Shown here: in pieces, positions 48,101-59,119 of the stretch
Layout: every line of letters begins with the position of its first letter
How positions within the stretch are numbered: the first letter of the stretch is position 1
DNA from: Antedon mediterranea
Taxonomy: Eukaryota > Echinodermata > Crinoidea > Comatulida > Antedonidae
DNA: 64,000 nucleotides
NCBI RefSeq assembly: GCF_964355755.1
Contig: NC_092679.1
Coordinates: 13,568,932 to 13,632,931, forward strand
Reading direction: 5' to 3'
Notes under the pieces: model-generated
What the model saw: only the letters and a program-made list of their open reading frames with translations
What the model was told of the DNA's origin: nothing
The model's database searches: none
Made by a program: the position numbers and the translations under genes

Positions 48101-51100
48101 ACATTCCATATGCTGGAACAAATATTTCATGTAAGGCAAATTAATCGTTTAATATTAATGTTTATCTAGGGAATTAAAAAGTTCTGGGTTAAAAACAATG
48201 CTCATTTACCAAGAACATTTTTCAAAAGCTGTAAACTATCTAATTATTGCTATTCAAAATGTCCGTCCAAGTCTTTGTAATTTTATTCTAAAAACTCCAT
48301 TTTTTACAGGGCAAATTATCTTCAATAGTCAAGATGTTTGTGAACCACCCGATTTTATTTTTGGACAAGAGGATGAGGGATTTGAACCAGAGCTAGAAGA
48401 TATTAAGGTACCGTACAGTTCTGTCGGATGCAAGTTCCTTGATTGATTTTTTCATGTTCATTTGTATGTTCGGAAATGTGAAATTCAGTATCTGAAGTTA
48501 AAAAAAATGGAAGGTGGTGGTGGTGGTTTTACAGTAATTATGTACGTGAGGGTGTGTGGCGCAGCGTGTTGGACATTCAACTACTGATCGTGAGATCGAG
48601 GTTCGAATCCAACTCTCGCCGCATTGCTTGTATCATTAGGCAAGATACTTTACCTACGTTTGCCTCTCTCCACCCAGGTGTATAAAATGGGTACCCGGTT
48701 AGATCAAGACACAACTTTGCGCTGATTACTAGCTGCATTCTGGTAGTATGTTTCCTAGTGTGTTTGATCCAAAAAAATGACTGGGGTAATAATGTTCAGC
48801 ACATTGAGAGCTTGCTTTGCGCTATATAAGAATGAACTATTATTATTATTATTATTAATTATACCAGGTGAGGTAAATAAATGCAGGGTGTGATGAGATG
48901 AGCAGTATTGTGTGGTGGTTATGTAATCCTCTTTCCGTTTCAAAGATGGTTGTATAATTGATATAATATTATAAATTCATTTTTGTGTGAGCTTTTTTGT
49001 TAAATTTTAATACAGAAAAAAACAACACATATACATCAAATGTCAGTTTTCCAAATGTGGAAAAACGGGATCATGATTTTAGGCCAGAAGACGAGTCTAT
49101 CATACAGAAATCTCCCAGCCAAAACGGGAGTGTTGGCATATATGTTATTATTCTTATAGGAATGTGTTCATGTCGGGTCTATCTAGCTTTTTAGCATAGA
49201 AAAAAAGTTGTCACGGTTAAACATGCTAATACTAGTTACATTTTTCTGAACAGGTTACCCACCTAAACTTCTATTTCGAAGGTGTTTATTAATATTTTGT
49301 TGCAACATTGCAATTTTAAAATTGTTCTCCCCAGAGTCTTGTGAACTGGAATGCAGCCGATGAAAATTCTCTGTTGTATGTTCTGCGAGAAATGATATGT
49401 TTGTATCGAGAGCATCAAGAAACATTAATAGTGGAAGTGAATGAGAGATTTATGTTTGAATACACCTCATTAGTGGATACCAAAATATACGCTGACTTTG
49501 AGGTACATCGTGGTAGGAAATTACCAGGGGTGAGTAATGCTATCTGTATATAATTCGTTTATAAATACGTTTTTCTTTACAAATACGTACGTCGCAGGAT
49601 AGATACCGATTCTAAGTGGGACAAGCTATGCGGTCTGTGTAAATTGGCCTTAAAGGCCAATTTTCACTAAGGCGATAACGATCGACAATAAATAGATAAA
49701 TATGCATTTTTCATACCTGAAACAAAGGAAATTTTAAAAGTTTTCATCCTAGAACTATAGGATAACTATCTATGCTGTCTTTGATAAAAATGATATTTTC
49801 ACACGTCCAATCAAATGATGTCATGATTAGTAAGAGTAATAATATCGTGACAATACGATTTATTGTTTTTATTGATCATGACGTCATTTGGTTGAATTTA
49901 AAAAAACATCATTTTTATCAAAGACAGCATAAATGGTTATACAAAAACTTTTCTAATTTCTTGGTTTTATGCAAGAGAAATGTATGTTTATCTGTTTATC
50001 GTCGATTGTTATCGTTCTAGTGTAAATGGGCCTTTAGACTGCAATTAAAATGTAGCTTTAGCTTGGAACAACATTGATAATAATACAAATTAAATGGCCA
50101 ATATTCATGTGTGAGTCCACTTTTGGTTTAAGCCAAAATTTGTAATGCCTTCTTTCCATTTTAGGCTAGAGATGTACCTGTAAATTTTTTGATACGACTA
50201 CCAATAAATTTTCAAGATTTACCCGAGTTTATTATCAAGGTAAGTATTATCAGACGATTGGATCACAGACAGTTAGGCCCACCGAATAAGGCAATCAAAT
50301 TCGTAAGCTTCGATCACTTGTTTCTTAAAAGGATTAACACTTTTTATATGGCGCCCTACAAAGAACTAACTAACAATACTTAGTAAATAATTAAAAAGAA
50401 AGTTTTAGGTTGATGTTTAAATAGAGGTGCCGAATTCGCTCCTCTCAAATCGACAGGTAGCGTGTTCCAGATCCGCGGAGCGGTAATAAAAAAAGCATTG
50501 TCACCAGCTTTCCGATTAGATCGTGGAACGAAAAGTCGGGTGGGGGATCTTTAGAGGATCGAAGTCGGCACCTGTAATTAAATGTAAGCTGGTCACGGTT
50601 AAACTTAATTAAATCAAAAATGTACAAAAGGAACAACATGTTGAATGTGTTTATTCTTTTTTTACAGGAAAATCCTGGTGAGGATACTGCTATACTGCTA
50701 GTCAGTTACCAAAACAAAGAAGCAACCAAGATATTTCCACAACTTTACCTATCACCAAGAATTGAAGAGTGAGTACTCCTCCAATAAAAAAAAATATGTG
50801 ACAATGATATAAACTGTTCTAGTTGGAACATGATGCCATAATATCATTTATGATGTCATAATATCATTTATGATGTCTTAATATCACTTATGATGCCATA
50901 TTATCATTTATGAGGTCATAGCTCATCAATCAAAGGGCCATTTTTTATTATTAATGATGGAATGACTTCTTAAAATAATTATTGTTAAACATTCAACTTT
51001 GAATTCTTTTATAGTGCTCTCGGTGGATCATCCTCACTACGGATTCCTTCATTCCCAGCAGGTTCCTGTTTGCTAGACTACATCCCACATGTTTGTGAAT

Positions 51101-54100
51101 TACTACAGAATATGGTAATTTTTTTCTCAATATGCTATGCCATATCTTTGTATTTGTGTGTTGAGTATTGTTCAGGATAAATACATTGTTCGGTTGTGAT
51201 ATTAACTTTATAATCTTATTATATATATAAAAAGATTTGTGTCATTTCATTGGAGGATTGTGGGTCACATGATATTCAATAACTACTCCATTGGTATATG
51301 CGCATAAGACTATATAGGCTATCGACTGATCACATTCGAAAATCAACCATTAGTAGTGTCCGCCATCTATAATTATCCTACTCCGCATCCAAAATTTAGT
51401 ATTACAGTTTGTCTGGTTTGGTATATAAAACACTCCTATCAAATTTGTTTAATGTGTTGCGAAAAGTTCATACTGTACATAATTTTCCACATCATACAAA
51501 TAACTATTAGTCTTAGCCAGTTTTTGTTAATAATGTTTGTATAAAAAGTATTTTAAACAATTTATTTTTGTTTGTTCTTCATAGGTGGATCAAATAAGTA
51601 AAGGATATCAACGACGAAAAGAATATATTGCGGCCTTCTTAAGTCATTTTGGAAAGTAAGTTTTGCCATCTAATAAAGAATATATTTCAACAAGACAACA
51701 ATCAATCAATATTTAACCACATGCACATGGTCTGTTTCTATCGAGTATTGTCTTAAAGAATTTGTTTTTTTGCCAGCAGAACCTCATTACGGTTTCAAAA
51801 ACCCAAATCGATGGCAAGAACTTAAAACGGTTTTAATTTCTAATTTTATTTTTCAGAGCTGTTCTTGAATATGACATGATCACATTCCACAGAATATCAT
51901 TTTTATTTGAACATTTTGACTTCTTCTGTACAGTACACAGTAAGTTATAAAATGATGGTTTGCATGTTAAATATGTATGTAAATAAAATGTTTGCAGTTA
52001 AAAAATCAGTAATTAATTAGCAATATAAGGTGTATTTCAGGAATGAAAATTAGAAAAACACCACATATTTCTATATAATCTCTATATAAATTATGCTTAA
52101 TACTGAGATAGGCGGACCCAATGCAAAAACTGCGGATCTTTCACAATACCAAGATTTGATAACATTACAGCAGAACACTGGTTCCATGTTTGTCTCTTAG
52201 CACAACAAAATAAAGACAATCTTTCAATACGAATTCACTTTGTAGTCACTTCCAAATTAACATTTAAATATTAAATAAATAACACTACTTGTTTCAATAG
52301 TAATAACCTATATAGCTGTTAGGATAATTTTAAAACAACTAGATGGCACGCTCGCTTCGCTCGCGTACCATCTAGGTCGTGCCCACAGATGGTTCTCGAA
52401 TACACAGTATTTCCAGCGAGAAAAAAATGGAGATTTCAAATGTACGTACCGCAGGACTATAATACATTGTCGTTTACAGAAACGAATAAATATACACAAT
52501 GATTTATGTAGTCAACCAAAATTAGCACCCTGGGAATTACTTCCGAGAGAGAAACAAAATGAGTCAAATTTTTTTATTTGGACTCATTTAAACAAACCCA
52601 ATTTGTGTTTTGTATGTAACATTAAGGGTTGAGGGATGGGGGAAGAAGATAGGTACAAAGAGGAAACATTTTAAAATATATTCTTATCCACTCAGTAACA
52701 AAATATTGTTTTTAATGTTTTATAGGCCTATAAATAATATACCACTAAATACAGTAAAACATTTACGATTTAATACGGTACTTTGTTAAAACTCTCACTG
52801 TCATAGTCGATTGAAATAGTAAAGTACATGTAACGATACACCACTACGACGTTTATATATTTTTAAATTGTTAATTAATACAAACGTTGAGAAGCAACTG
52901 TCAGTAATAACGTTTATTTATTTGTATATTATATGTTTATAATCTAACAGTAGGGCCTACCCACACTCACAGTAATAAAGTTTATTTGTATATATTTTTA
53001 TATTACATCTAACAGTACCAACACTCACAGTAAGAAATTTGCGATTCAAATTGCGATCAAAAGTGGTTAATACCTTAACAGTATTGTACAGCATTGCAAT
53101 ACTATTTATGTTTATTCTCCAAGGGGGCCCATAAATCTAAATCTATACCTCTATGGTTAAACCAAATAATTTGGAATGTTTATTTGTATATTATATGTTT
53201 ATAATCTAACAGTAGGGCCTACCCACACTCACAGTAATAAAGTTTATTTGTATATATTTTTATATTACATCTAACAGTACCAACACTCACAGTAAGAAAT
53301 TTGCGATTCAAATTGCGATCAAAAGTGGTTTTAACCATTAAAATACCTTAACAGTATTGTACAGCCAGGGAACTCCCTGGTACAGCATTGCAATACTATT
53401 TATGTTTATTCTCCAAGGGGGCCCATAAATCTAAATCTATACCTGTATGGTTAAACCAAATAATTTGGAATGTTCCATTCATCACAAATCAATACATTTG
53501 TAAAAACGTATATTAAATGTATCAAAATAGTATTTTTTAAAGAAAATCGGCCTGTCTTCAACATTATGATGCTGTACTCGAACTGTTCAACCGGTTTTCA
53601 GCTATTAAAAACAATTATCGTAGGAGGAGATAGGAAAATGCGAAGCCTCCTCGCATTTTTGTGGCGGGTATTTTTCAAGATGGACATCCATTAGACAGTG
53701 TATACCACGATCGGAAAACACCCCTATTTGGGGCAAATCGTTGAACCTAAATTCGTTTTAATCGTCAATAACTAATTATCTAACTTAATTTAATTAGTAA
53801 ACAGGGTTACATCAGGTGGTTAAAATCAGTACCGAAAGTACGAACCAACTTTATATACCATCGAGTAAAAATTCTAGAAGTAAGGCGCGATTTACCGAAT
53901 TTTGCCCTTAGGTAAATTTATATATAGATGCATGACTGTATCTGAATACCGGTGAAAGTTTGTATATAATAAATGCGCCATGTAGAAAAGCTATTTTAAA
54001 TGATCGTACTTCAAATAAAACACGAGATTATTGCTATTTAAACTAGAAAGCCACTTCGAGAGTGCATACCTTTGCCTACTGTAAAATTCTCTCACATGAA

Positions 54101-54642
54101 AATTCTGTCCTATCTTTTAACACTAGCAGGTCTGAAAATAATTTTTTGTATATATTCGTTTTCATTAGTTCATTTGCCGACATATTTTCCCAAGGATCAG
54201 CCAATATTTAACTTTCAATCAATCTATCATTTTGATGCATACAACAAGCCATACACATCCATAGTCAACAATTATCCATACAGCCCTCGATGGACTGGCA
54301 ACGAAATGGCGCAAAGAGCCGAGTAAGTTATACTATGTTTATCGTGCTAATTTATTATTTATATATGGGATTTGTATTTGTACCTGATCTCCTGGGAGCT
54401 TATACAAGTGACCACCTTATATGCACGTTAAAGCTTGGTTCCCACTATGACGCAATGCCAAGCTGCAACTCATGCGAATTGACAAAGCAATGGATTCTTC
54501 AAACTGTTTATTTCATTTCTGATAAGGTACAAGCGTTTTTACATGTATTTATATTTTCAGGATGTTTCTGACGGGTCACATACAAGAGTTTAAAACAGCA
54601 TCAGTACGAAATGGTAAAAGGAATATTGACCCACTAGGGTGA
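42642..54642 (+). CDS. BABAM2: BABAM2 (BRE/BRCC45), BRCA1-A and BRISC complex scaffold
   Basis: Eleven exons join to 387 codons plus stop: 42642-42766, 48051-48130, 48310-48407, 49335-49529, 50165-50239, 50668-50768, 51015-51114, 51585-51655, 51857-51939, 54169-54322, 54561-54642. All borders are GT/AG and phases agree; human BABAM2 is 383 aa. Diagnostic blocks: [106 protein letters not shown]. The protein has two UEV-like (ubiquitin E2 variant) domains. It links the K63-specific deubiquitinase BRCC36 to the BRCA1-A (DNA repair) and BRISC (cytoplasmic signalling) complexes. The start is the only ATG in phase with exon 2. Introns 1 (5.3 kb) and 9 (2.2 kb) are full of mobile elements. The gene looks intact. 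Confidence 0.97.
42780..42960. repeat. TAGGCCTA-rich cluster (BABAM2 intron 1)
   Basis: Nearly the whole stretch is built of overlapping CCTAGGCCTAGG, GCCTATAGTAGG and similar palindromic words. This is the densest of several such clusters in the window. Confidence 0.85.
43190..43420 (-). mobile_element. LINE C-terminal fragment (BABAM2 intron 1)
   Basis: The minus strand reads [17 protein letters not shown] and [17 protein letters not shown] then a stop, closely related to the end of the LINE at 1-474. It is a short 5'-truncated insertion. Confidence 0.75.
43421..44290. other. BABAM2 intron 1, no feature seen
   Basis: A/T-rich intronic sequence without long frames or recognisable repeats. 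Confidence 0.4.
44292..44985 (-). mobile_element. RTE-type LINE 3' UTR (BABAM2 intron 1)
   Basis: The minus strand ends GGCGGAGGTATGCACTCTCG then GAGTGGCTTTCTAGT and contains TTTGTTTGTTTGTTAGCACG and AAAATTCTGTCCTATC-complement blocks. These are the characteristic 3' untranslated words of RTE/BovB-like LINEs in aquatic animals. No coding part remains. Confidence 0.7.
45006..46440 (-). mobile_element. LINE with reverse transcriptase domain, frameshifted (BABAM2 intron 1)
   Basis: The minus strand encodes the RT fingers/palm and the following region in three frames. They are [14 protein letters not shown] (46143-46364); [20 protein letters not shown] and the catalytic YADDM (45850-46131); and, after the palm, [15 protein letters not shown] and [19 protein letters not shown] (45392-45838). 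Single-base frameshifts near 46145 and 45860 separate them. The element ends in a (TGAA)n tail read at 45026-45041. A (TA)n microsatellite (45120-45152) lies in its 3' part. The clade is probably in the jockey/CR1/L2 group. It is inactive. Confidence 0.85.
46723..47425. repeat. Interspersed CCCGATCGTCT repeat array (BABAM2 intron 1)
   Basis: About fourteen copies of GGGCCCGATCGTCT and variants lie at irregular spacing of 15-35 bases, in two clusters (46723-46925 and 47305-47420) separated by ~380 A/T-rich bases. The left-most copies are inverted (AGACGATCGGG). Spacer words such as CCAGTTGGTCC also recur. It does not match any family I know. Confidence 0.8.
47584..47913. mobile_element. MITE (330 bp) with ~30-bp inverted termini (BABAM2 intron 1)
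   Basis: GGTCATGCTAATCTT opens the element and its complement closes it; the similarity extends to CCAG..GGGCCC. Inside the left end are three ~24-bp tandem units of (T)AGGGNCCNGTATC(G/T)C. A target-site duplication is not clear. Confidence 0.6.
48550..48858 (+). mobile_element. tRNA-derived SINE (BABAM2 intron 3)
   Basis: The head is tRNA-like, with an A box TGGCGCAGCGTG (48557-48568) and a perfect B box GGTTCGAATCC (48600-48610) at RNA polymerase III promoter spacing. A ~200-base body follows, ending GCGCTATATAAGAATGAAC and an (ATT)n tail. The GCGCTATATAA tail resembles the LINE 3' ends in this window, suggesting the partner LINE that mobilised it. Confidence 0.85.
49653..50034. mobile_element. 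Hairpin MITE (382 bp) with TA target site (BABAM2 intron 4)
   Basis: Nearly the whole element is one inverted repeat: AAGGCC..TTTTCACTAAGGCGATAACG on the left pairs with CGTTCTAGTGTAAAT..GGCCTT on the right. Inner arms (GATAAAAATGATATTTT / CATCATTTTTATC) also pair. TA borders both ends. Confidence 0.75.
50826..50922 (+). repeat. Tandem ~21-bp repeat (BABAM2 intron 6)
   Basis: Four to five copies of CATAATATCATTTATGATGT with variants. Confidence 0.85.
51230..51370 (-). repeat. Short dispersed repeat (CACATGACCCACAATC family, BABAM2 intron 7)
   Basis: The minus strand carries the same TATTGAATATCATGTGACCC core as 24275-24325 and 21595-21640. The element boundaries are unknown. Confidence 0.55.
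52339..53928 (-). mobile_element. Non-autonomous Helitron, copy 2 (1590 bp, BABAM2 intron 9)
   Basis: Same ends as copy 1 on the minus strand: 5' TCTATATATAAATTTAC after a host A, 3' hairpin ending CTAG before a host T. The internal sequence is shared with copy 1 over the 3' ~70 bases, around 52618-53100 and 53455-53928. A 250-bp internal tandem duplication (52912-53150 and 53165-53430) is private to this copy. Confidence 0.85.
54044..54145 (-). mobile_element. RTE LINE 3' end fragment next to a BABAM2 splice acceptor
   Basis: It matches the RTE tail of 44292 (ACTAGAAAGCCACTTCGAGA and CTATCTTTTAACACTAGC). It ends about 25 bases before the acceptor of BABAM2 exon 10 (54167-54168), so the branch-point region, including TTTTAAC, is transposon-derived. 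Confidence 0.75.
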
Positions 54643-55499
54643 AACAAACGATCAATCTACCGTTCATCAAATTAATTAAATATTCTAGTTGTATATATCT
54701 TATGCTATATATATCTTTCGTTATTTTGTACAACAGTATCTGTAAAAACAATTTAGTTTATCCTACTGGTCATGCATTCCTGGCATGTCAACATGATGTC
54801 CACTTCAATCGAAAAGTTCATATACGGTACCTGTGGACGAGTATCGATCAACAGCTTGGATAGCACATGTGAAATGAATGTATTCTAAATTCCATTTTTA
54901 TTATTTATTTGTTTATTACAATATAAAGAACATCATAAGAGACTATTGTATATACTATAAATAAAAATTGAAATAAAACAAAAGGATTGGAAGCATTTTT
55001 ATTTTTGAAAAATATATTTTAATTCATCCTCTATACATAATATTCTGAATATTTACATTAGGTCAAATATATACAGTTATGCAATTATAATTTAAAAAAA
55101 AACCCTAAATAAATACAAATTTTAAATCAATGAAATATGTCTTAAGCTATAAATTAAAAATCTAGGAATAAAAAGGCAAATTTATATTTTAAGACTCCTG
55201 ATAAAATGATTAAAATCTATAACTAATTCGTCACAAACATCAACAGGTAAACAAATAAGTTGCGGCATATCTCATAATTATACTATTGCTTACGCAAGCT
55301 GGTGTTAAGCTTTGATTAGTTTCTTTTAACTAAATCTTATCACCTTTTGTCAATGATGATGATATTGCATAGGCATAACATCAGATAGAGGGCAGTAATT
55401 ATATTCAAGACTGAAAAGAAAAGTCTGATGATAAAGATAGTGCAAATGATGAGGAGTCTGTGTGGACAATGGATCTTCGGTTATGTCCTTGGCAAAATG
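54643..55499. other. 3' flank of BABAM2
   Basis: Likely 3' UTR with AATAAA signals near 54960 and 54973. It is A/T-rich and no other gene is seen. Confidence 0.45.
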
Positions 55500-56130
55500 C
55501 CAGTATCACCATGTACTATATAAAACAAAATTACAAGTTTACAATTTCACCCTCTACGACCTAAACAAGAAAGAGGGATATTGATATTGTGGGAAGAACA
55601 TGAAGAGGATTTAAGTAGTGATGTGTTTGTATCAATGCAATATACTCACTTTAACAAACTATCATTCAGCACTGAAATGGGAAGTCCTATCCACAAAGAA
55701 TTAAAATCCCAAATCAGCTCTTTGGATGGATGGGTACAACTGTATAGTGGTCCTAAACCCATAACTCTGCACAAGTACAATGACTTACAGCCCATGAAAC
55801 ATGTACGACCTAAACAAGAAAGAGGGATTGCTATGTGTGGGAAGACATGAAGGGGATTTAAGTAGTGATGTGTTTGCATCAATGAAATATACTCACTTTA
55901 ACAAAGTAACCAAGGGGAAAACCCACTGATTAAAGAGATAATTATCTGAAGCGACGGTTGTGGATACCAAAAACTGTTGCTAATGCATATCTGCTGTTGG
56001 CAATGCCAAAAAGGATAAAAATTACACAAAAATATCTTGTTGCAGGACATACTCAAATGGAAGTTGACAGCATGCATGCAACTATTGAGAGGAAAATTGT
56101 AAGACAAGTTTTGCTTCTAATTTTGATCCC
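55500..56130 (+). pseudogene. Decayed transposon-associated gene (GHTQMEVDSMHATIER block)
   Basis: In several frames the plus strand reads KTKLQVYNFTLYDL then WEEHEEDLSSDVF, and later KYLVAGHTQMEVDSMHATIE. These words belong to a protein family widespread in invertebrate genomes and usually linked with mobile DNA; its exact domain name is uncertain to me. Stops, and an internal repeat of CGACCTAAACAAGAAAGAGG (55557, 55805), show that it is dead. Confidence 0.6.
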
Positions 56131-56974
56131 TAAGATGGTCTTATATTAATTGTTGATTATTGTTTATTGAAATATTGTTTGTTATATATTGTTTGTAAAT
56201 AAATGTTTATTGAAACTGAAACAGTTTTACCCCGCAGGATTAAATTGTAATGGAGAATTCTCGAAAAAGACCAACACCATAACAGGTTATTCAAGTAAAC
56301 CATTCACAGTTTAGAAAACTGACTGGAGTACAACACCAATGGCCAGATCAGATTCAAATTATCTTTCAACACCGAAACACAATGGGAAGTCCTACCACAA
56401 AGAATTAAAATCCCAAATCAATGTATTGTCACACTATACATACAACTATGTTCATAGTTTACCCCATGTGGAAGTGTGAATATTTCACTATTATTTGGGG
56501 GTGTGGCAGGGGTGTGGGGGAAGGGTTTGGGGAGGGGTGTTGTATAATTTGTAGTTTTTGATTATATTGTGTACCAATGCTGTTTAATGTAAAACAACCT
56601 ATTATGCACACTACATTCACAATATTTTTGCCTAAGTCAGTTTAATAATAGTGTTGCATAATAGTTATGTTGGGTCACTTCCATTGATATTTTGTAGGAA
56701 ACATAATGAAAAAAATATTTGTTTTTAAAGAATTTGTGATGTTTTTTGTCTTTTTCTCAAAACTACAAAAAAATGACTTGGGCATTTTTGTTATTGAGGG
56801 TTAATGCAATAAAACCACAAAGATCAAACGCCTGCGCTCTTTCATTTATGGTACAAATAATGCCATGAGTTGAATGTAGTCAAATGACATTATTTGTACC
56901 ATTCTTTGAATATAAATATTCATTATTTGTTTTATAACACCTAAAATAAAATCCTGTCATTTAGGACAACGGGC
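56131..56974. repeat. Spacer with G-rich tract and hairpin
   Basis: 56495-56545 is G-rich (GGGGTGTGGGGGAAGGG-like, quadruplex-capable). 56848-56866 and 56884-56902 form an 18/19-bp hairpin (ATGGTACAAATAATGCCAT). 56360-56420 repeats a piece of the preceding pseudogene. Confidence 0.65.
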
Positions 56975-57335
56975 TTGCTGTATTCTGGCGCAACCCGGTT
57001 GCTTGGGGAGATTGGCTTAGTCCCACTTTCAGACGGGTTTAGGCAAGAGGAAATGCTGTCTCCTGATGAAAGATTTTTCCACCCAGGACCACCTGGCGAT
57101 CTGTCTGCATCTGAGGGGCAGCCGGGAAGAGGCTGTGCAGATCTGCTACCAGAACTGCCTGATCATTCTGCACAAATTTTCGTCAATAGTGCTGATGGCT
57201 GTGTTTTTTCCTTTACCTATTTCGGCTTCACACTTGCGGCAGAAAACTTCAACACAGAGCAGAAGGAAGGAGGCATGTCGGCACATATACCACACAGATT
57301 ATTGCTACCTGCTAATAAAATCTGACAGGCCTTAA
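56975..57335 (+). pseudogene. Unidentified frame(s), possibly mobile-element coding
   Basis: Two overlapping frames stay open for 116 and 89 codons. The second (57066-57335) includes HLAICLHLRGSREEAVQIC and SRRKEACRHIYHTDYCYLL, with more coding-like composition. No family is recognised. Confidence 0.3.
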
Positions 57336-57530
57336 TTCACTCCAGCAGGTCAAAGAGTGGGCATGTCACATTTTGTGTACTCGACCACAGAGATAGTCGG
57401 AAGGATCCTAGGCCAGAATTAGAATTGACCCGGAAAAACAGCTGGGATTTCTTTCTAATGTCCTTAGCATCTATTCCAAATCATGAGGTCCAACACGTAG
57501 CTCAAGAGAAGTCTTTTATTTTGGATTTTT

Positions 57531-57615
57531 AGGTGATCATTTAGAATAAAATGATCACCTATTGTTATTGTACAAAATCTTTATTAGGTGATCATTTAGA
57601 ATAAAATGATCACCT
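57531..57615. repeat. Tandem pair of palindromes AGGTGATCATTT..AAATGATCACCT
   Basis: Two units 55 bases apart (57531-57560 and 57586-57615), each a 12-bp perfect inverted repeat around AGAAT, followed by the same ATTGTTATTGTA. Confidence 0.85.
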
Positions 57616-58464
57616 ATTGTTATTGTATTAAATTAAAATATTATTCTTCTTTCTATACACTTTTTGTGTAACAATTATCTCAAAAAGTTGAATGGTATTG
57701 ATCACAAGAATTTCACAATGTCTTTCAAATACTTTAACTATAGTTCTAATAAGCTTTTCAGCGTGATCACTCATCTGTGACGTCATTTATACGCCATTTT
57801 GTGAAATCACATTATCAATCATATCTCCATAATTCATTATCACATATTAATGAAATTCACTACACGTAAACTTCAGGTCAAGGGTAAAAATATTAGCAAA
57901 TAAAAATGCACGCGCACGTAGGGTCATGCGCATGAAATCATGCGTTAAAAATTTTAAAAAGCTCAAAATTACGTTTTGATCAATTTAGAGCATGAATTAG
58001 GCCATTTGCATTTAAAAAAAAATTAAACACGTTTTTGCGTGTGTATACATAGAATAGAAAGCGTAAAAAATTGCATTCTACTCATCTTCCTTGGTACATT
58101 CACCAAATTTGAGTCAATTTCGACTTAAAATAGTGCTATACGAGCATGTTAAAAATGACAAAATGCGCACATTAATTGTACAAAAGTGCTAAAAATAAGG
58201 CCTTTTTAAAATGTATATAACTCTTCAGAATGGAAGGTGACCCCCAATTTTTTTTAAACTTATTATGGAAGCCAATGAGTTGTAGATATAAATGTATATA
58301 CACATTTAGACATACAAAATGGTATGATGTCATCATTTGGCCACATAAATTTTTAAAATAGAGTTTTTTCCCCTTTTGTCATAGACCACCATATTCCACA
58401 GTGCGCAACTCGCTTATCTGTGTAATTTTTAATATATACCAATTATGTTATTTATGAGTTTCCT
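57616..58464. other. Spacer, no gene seen
   Basis: A/T-rich, without long frames or recognisable elements, up to the break point of the Ty3/gypsy fragment. Confidence 0.4.
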
Positions 58465-58469
58465 TAAAG

Positions 58470-58870
58470 AATAGTGCTCGAAGACAGAAACCGGGGTATG
58501 ATAAACTTGTTAAAAAGCCTGGTTTGGATGTTGGACAATTTGTTTGGATGTTCGACCAGACAAAACAAAGGGGCTTGGCCCCCAAGTTAGAATGCAAATG
58601 GAAGGGACCATACTTAATTGTCAACGGATTAAGGCTGAGCCCCAGAGGGCGTGAACATGTGGTTCATTGTGATATGCTGAAGCCATATGAGGGACAATTT
58701 GAACCAACAATTGAACCCGAATTTGAACCAGCAATTAGACCAGAAATTGAACCAGAGACCAATCCTACATTTGAATCAGAGACGGACGTATTCTGCAGAA
58801 ACCCCAGACGGGCCAGGCATAGGCCTAAATCATTTTGTACTATTATGATAGTCATGTGTATTTTTGTTCA
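58470..58870 (+). CDS. Ty3/gypsy Pol, integrase C-terminal region (partial)
   Basis: The frame reads KKPGLDVGQFVWMFD, RGLAPKLECKWKGPYLIVNG and HVVHCDMLKPYEG, the SH3-like C-terminal part of gypsy integrase that contacts DNA. It ends in an acidic repeat (EFEPAIRPEIEPE). It continues open to 58991 but probably leaves coding use near 58870, where a polypyrimidine tract and AG precede the zinc-finger frame. Confidence 0.8.
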
Positions 58871-58873
58871 ACA

Positions 58874-59104
58874 GATCCTGACCGTAGATCCGATGGTAAA
58901 CCGGCTGCAGCACCGGCGGAAAAGAAAGGGCATCCGTGTGAAGTCTGTAAGGGGGTATTTAAGACGGCTGAGAAGCTGCACAGCCACTTGAAACGAACCC
59001 ATAGGTTCAAAAGACGAGAGCCTGAACCCCAGGCCCTGCCGGGTGATGTGGATGTATTGACGCTCTCCGGGGTCACAGTCTCTAGTAGACTCGGTCCTGA
59101 GTGA
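58874..59104 (+). CDS. Accessory C2H2 zinc-finger frame in the Ty3/gypsy element
   Basis: A different frame from Pol reads DPDRRSDGKPAAAPAEKKG, then one C2H2 finger CEVCKGVFKTAEKLHSHLK-RTH with correct spacing (C-x2-C-x12-H-x4-H), then a basic KRREP stretch and a stop (59102-59104). It may be reached by splicing, since TTTTTGTTCAACAG precedes it. Gypsy elements sometimes carry such extra domains; its role is unknown. Confidence 0.5.
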   Translation, partial: DPDRRSDGKPAAAPAEKKGHPCEVCKGVFKTAEKLHSHLKRTHRFKRREPEPQALPGDVDVLTLSGVTVSSRLGPE

Positions 59105-59119
59105 CCCCCGCAGCCTAAA

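Noticed and set aside
48550-48625. tRNA gene
   Set aside because: A and B boxes are present, but the sequence continues into a SINE body with an (ATT)n tail and the cloverleaf arms are not well paired.
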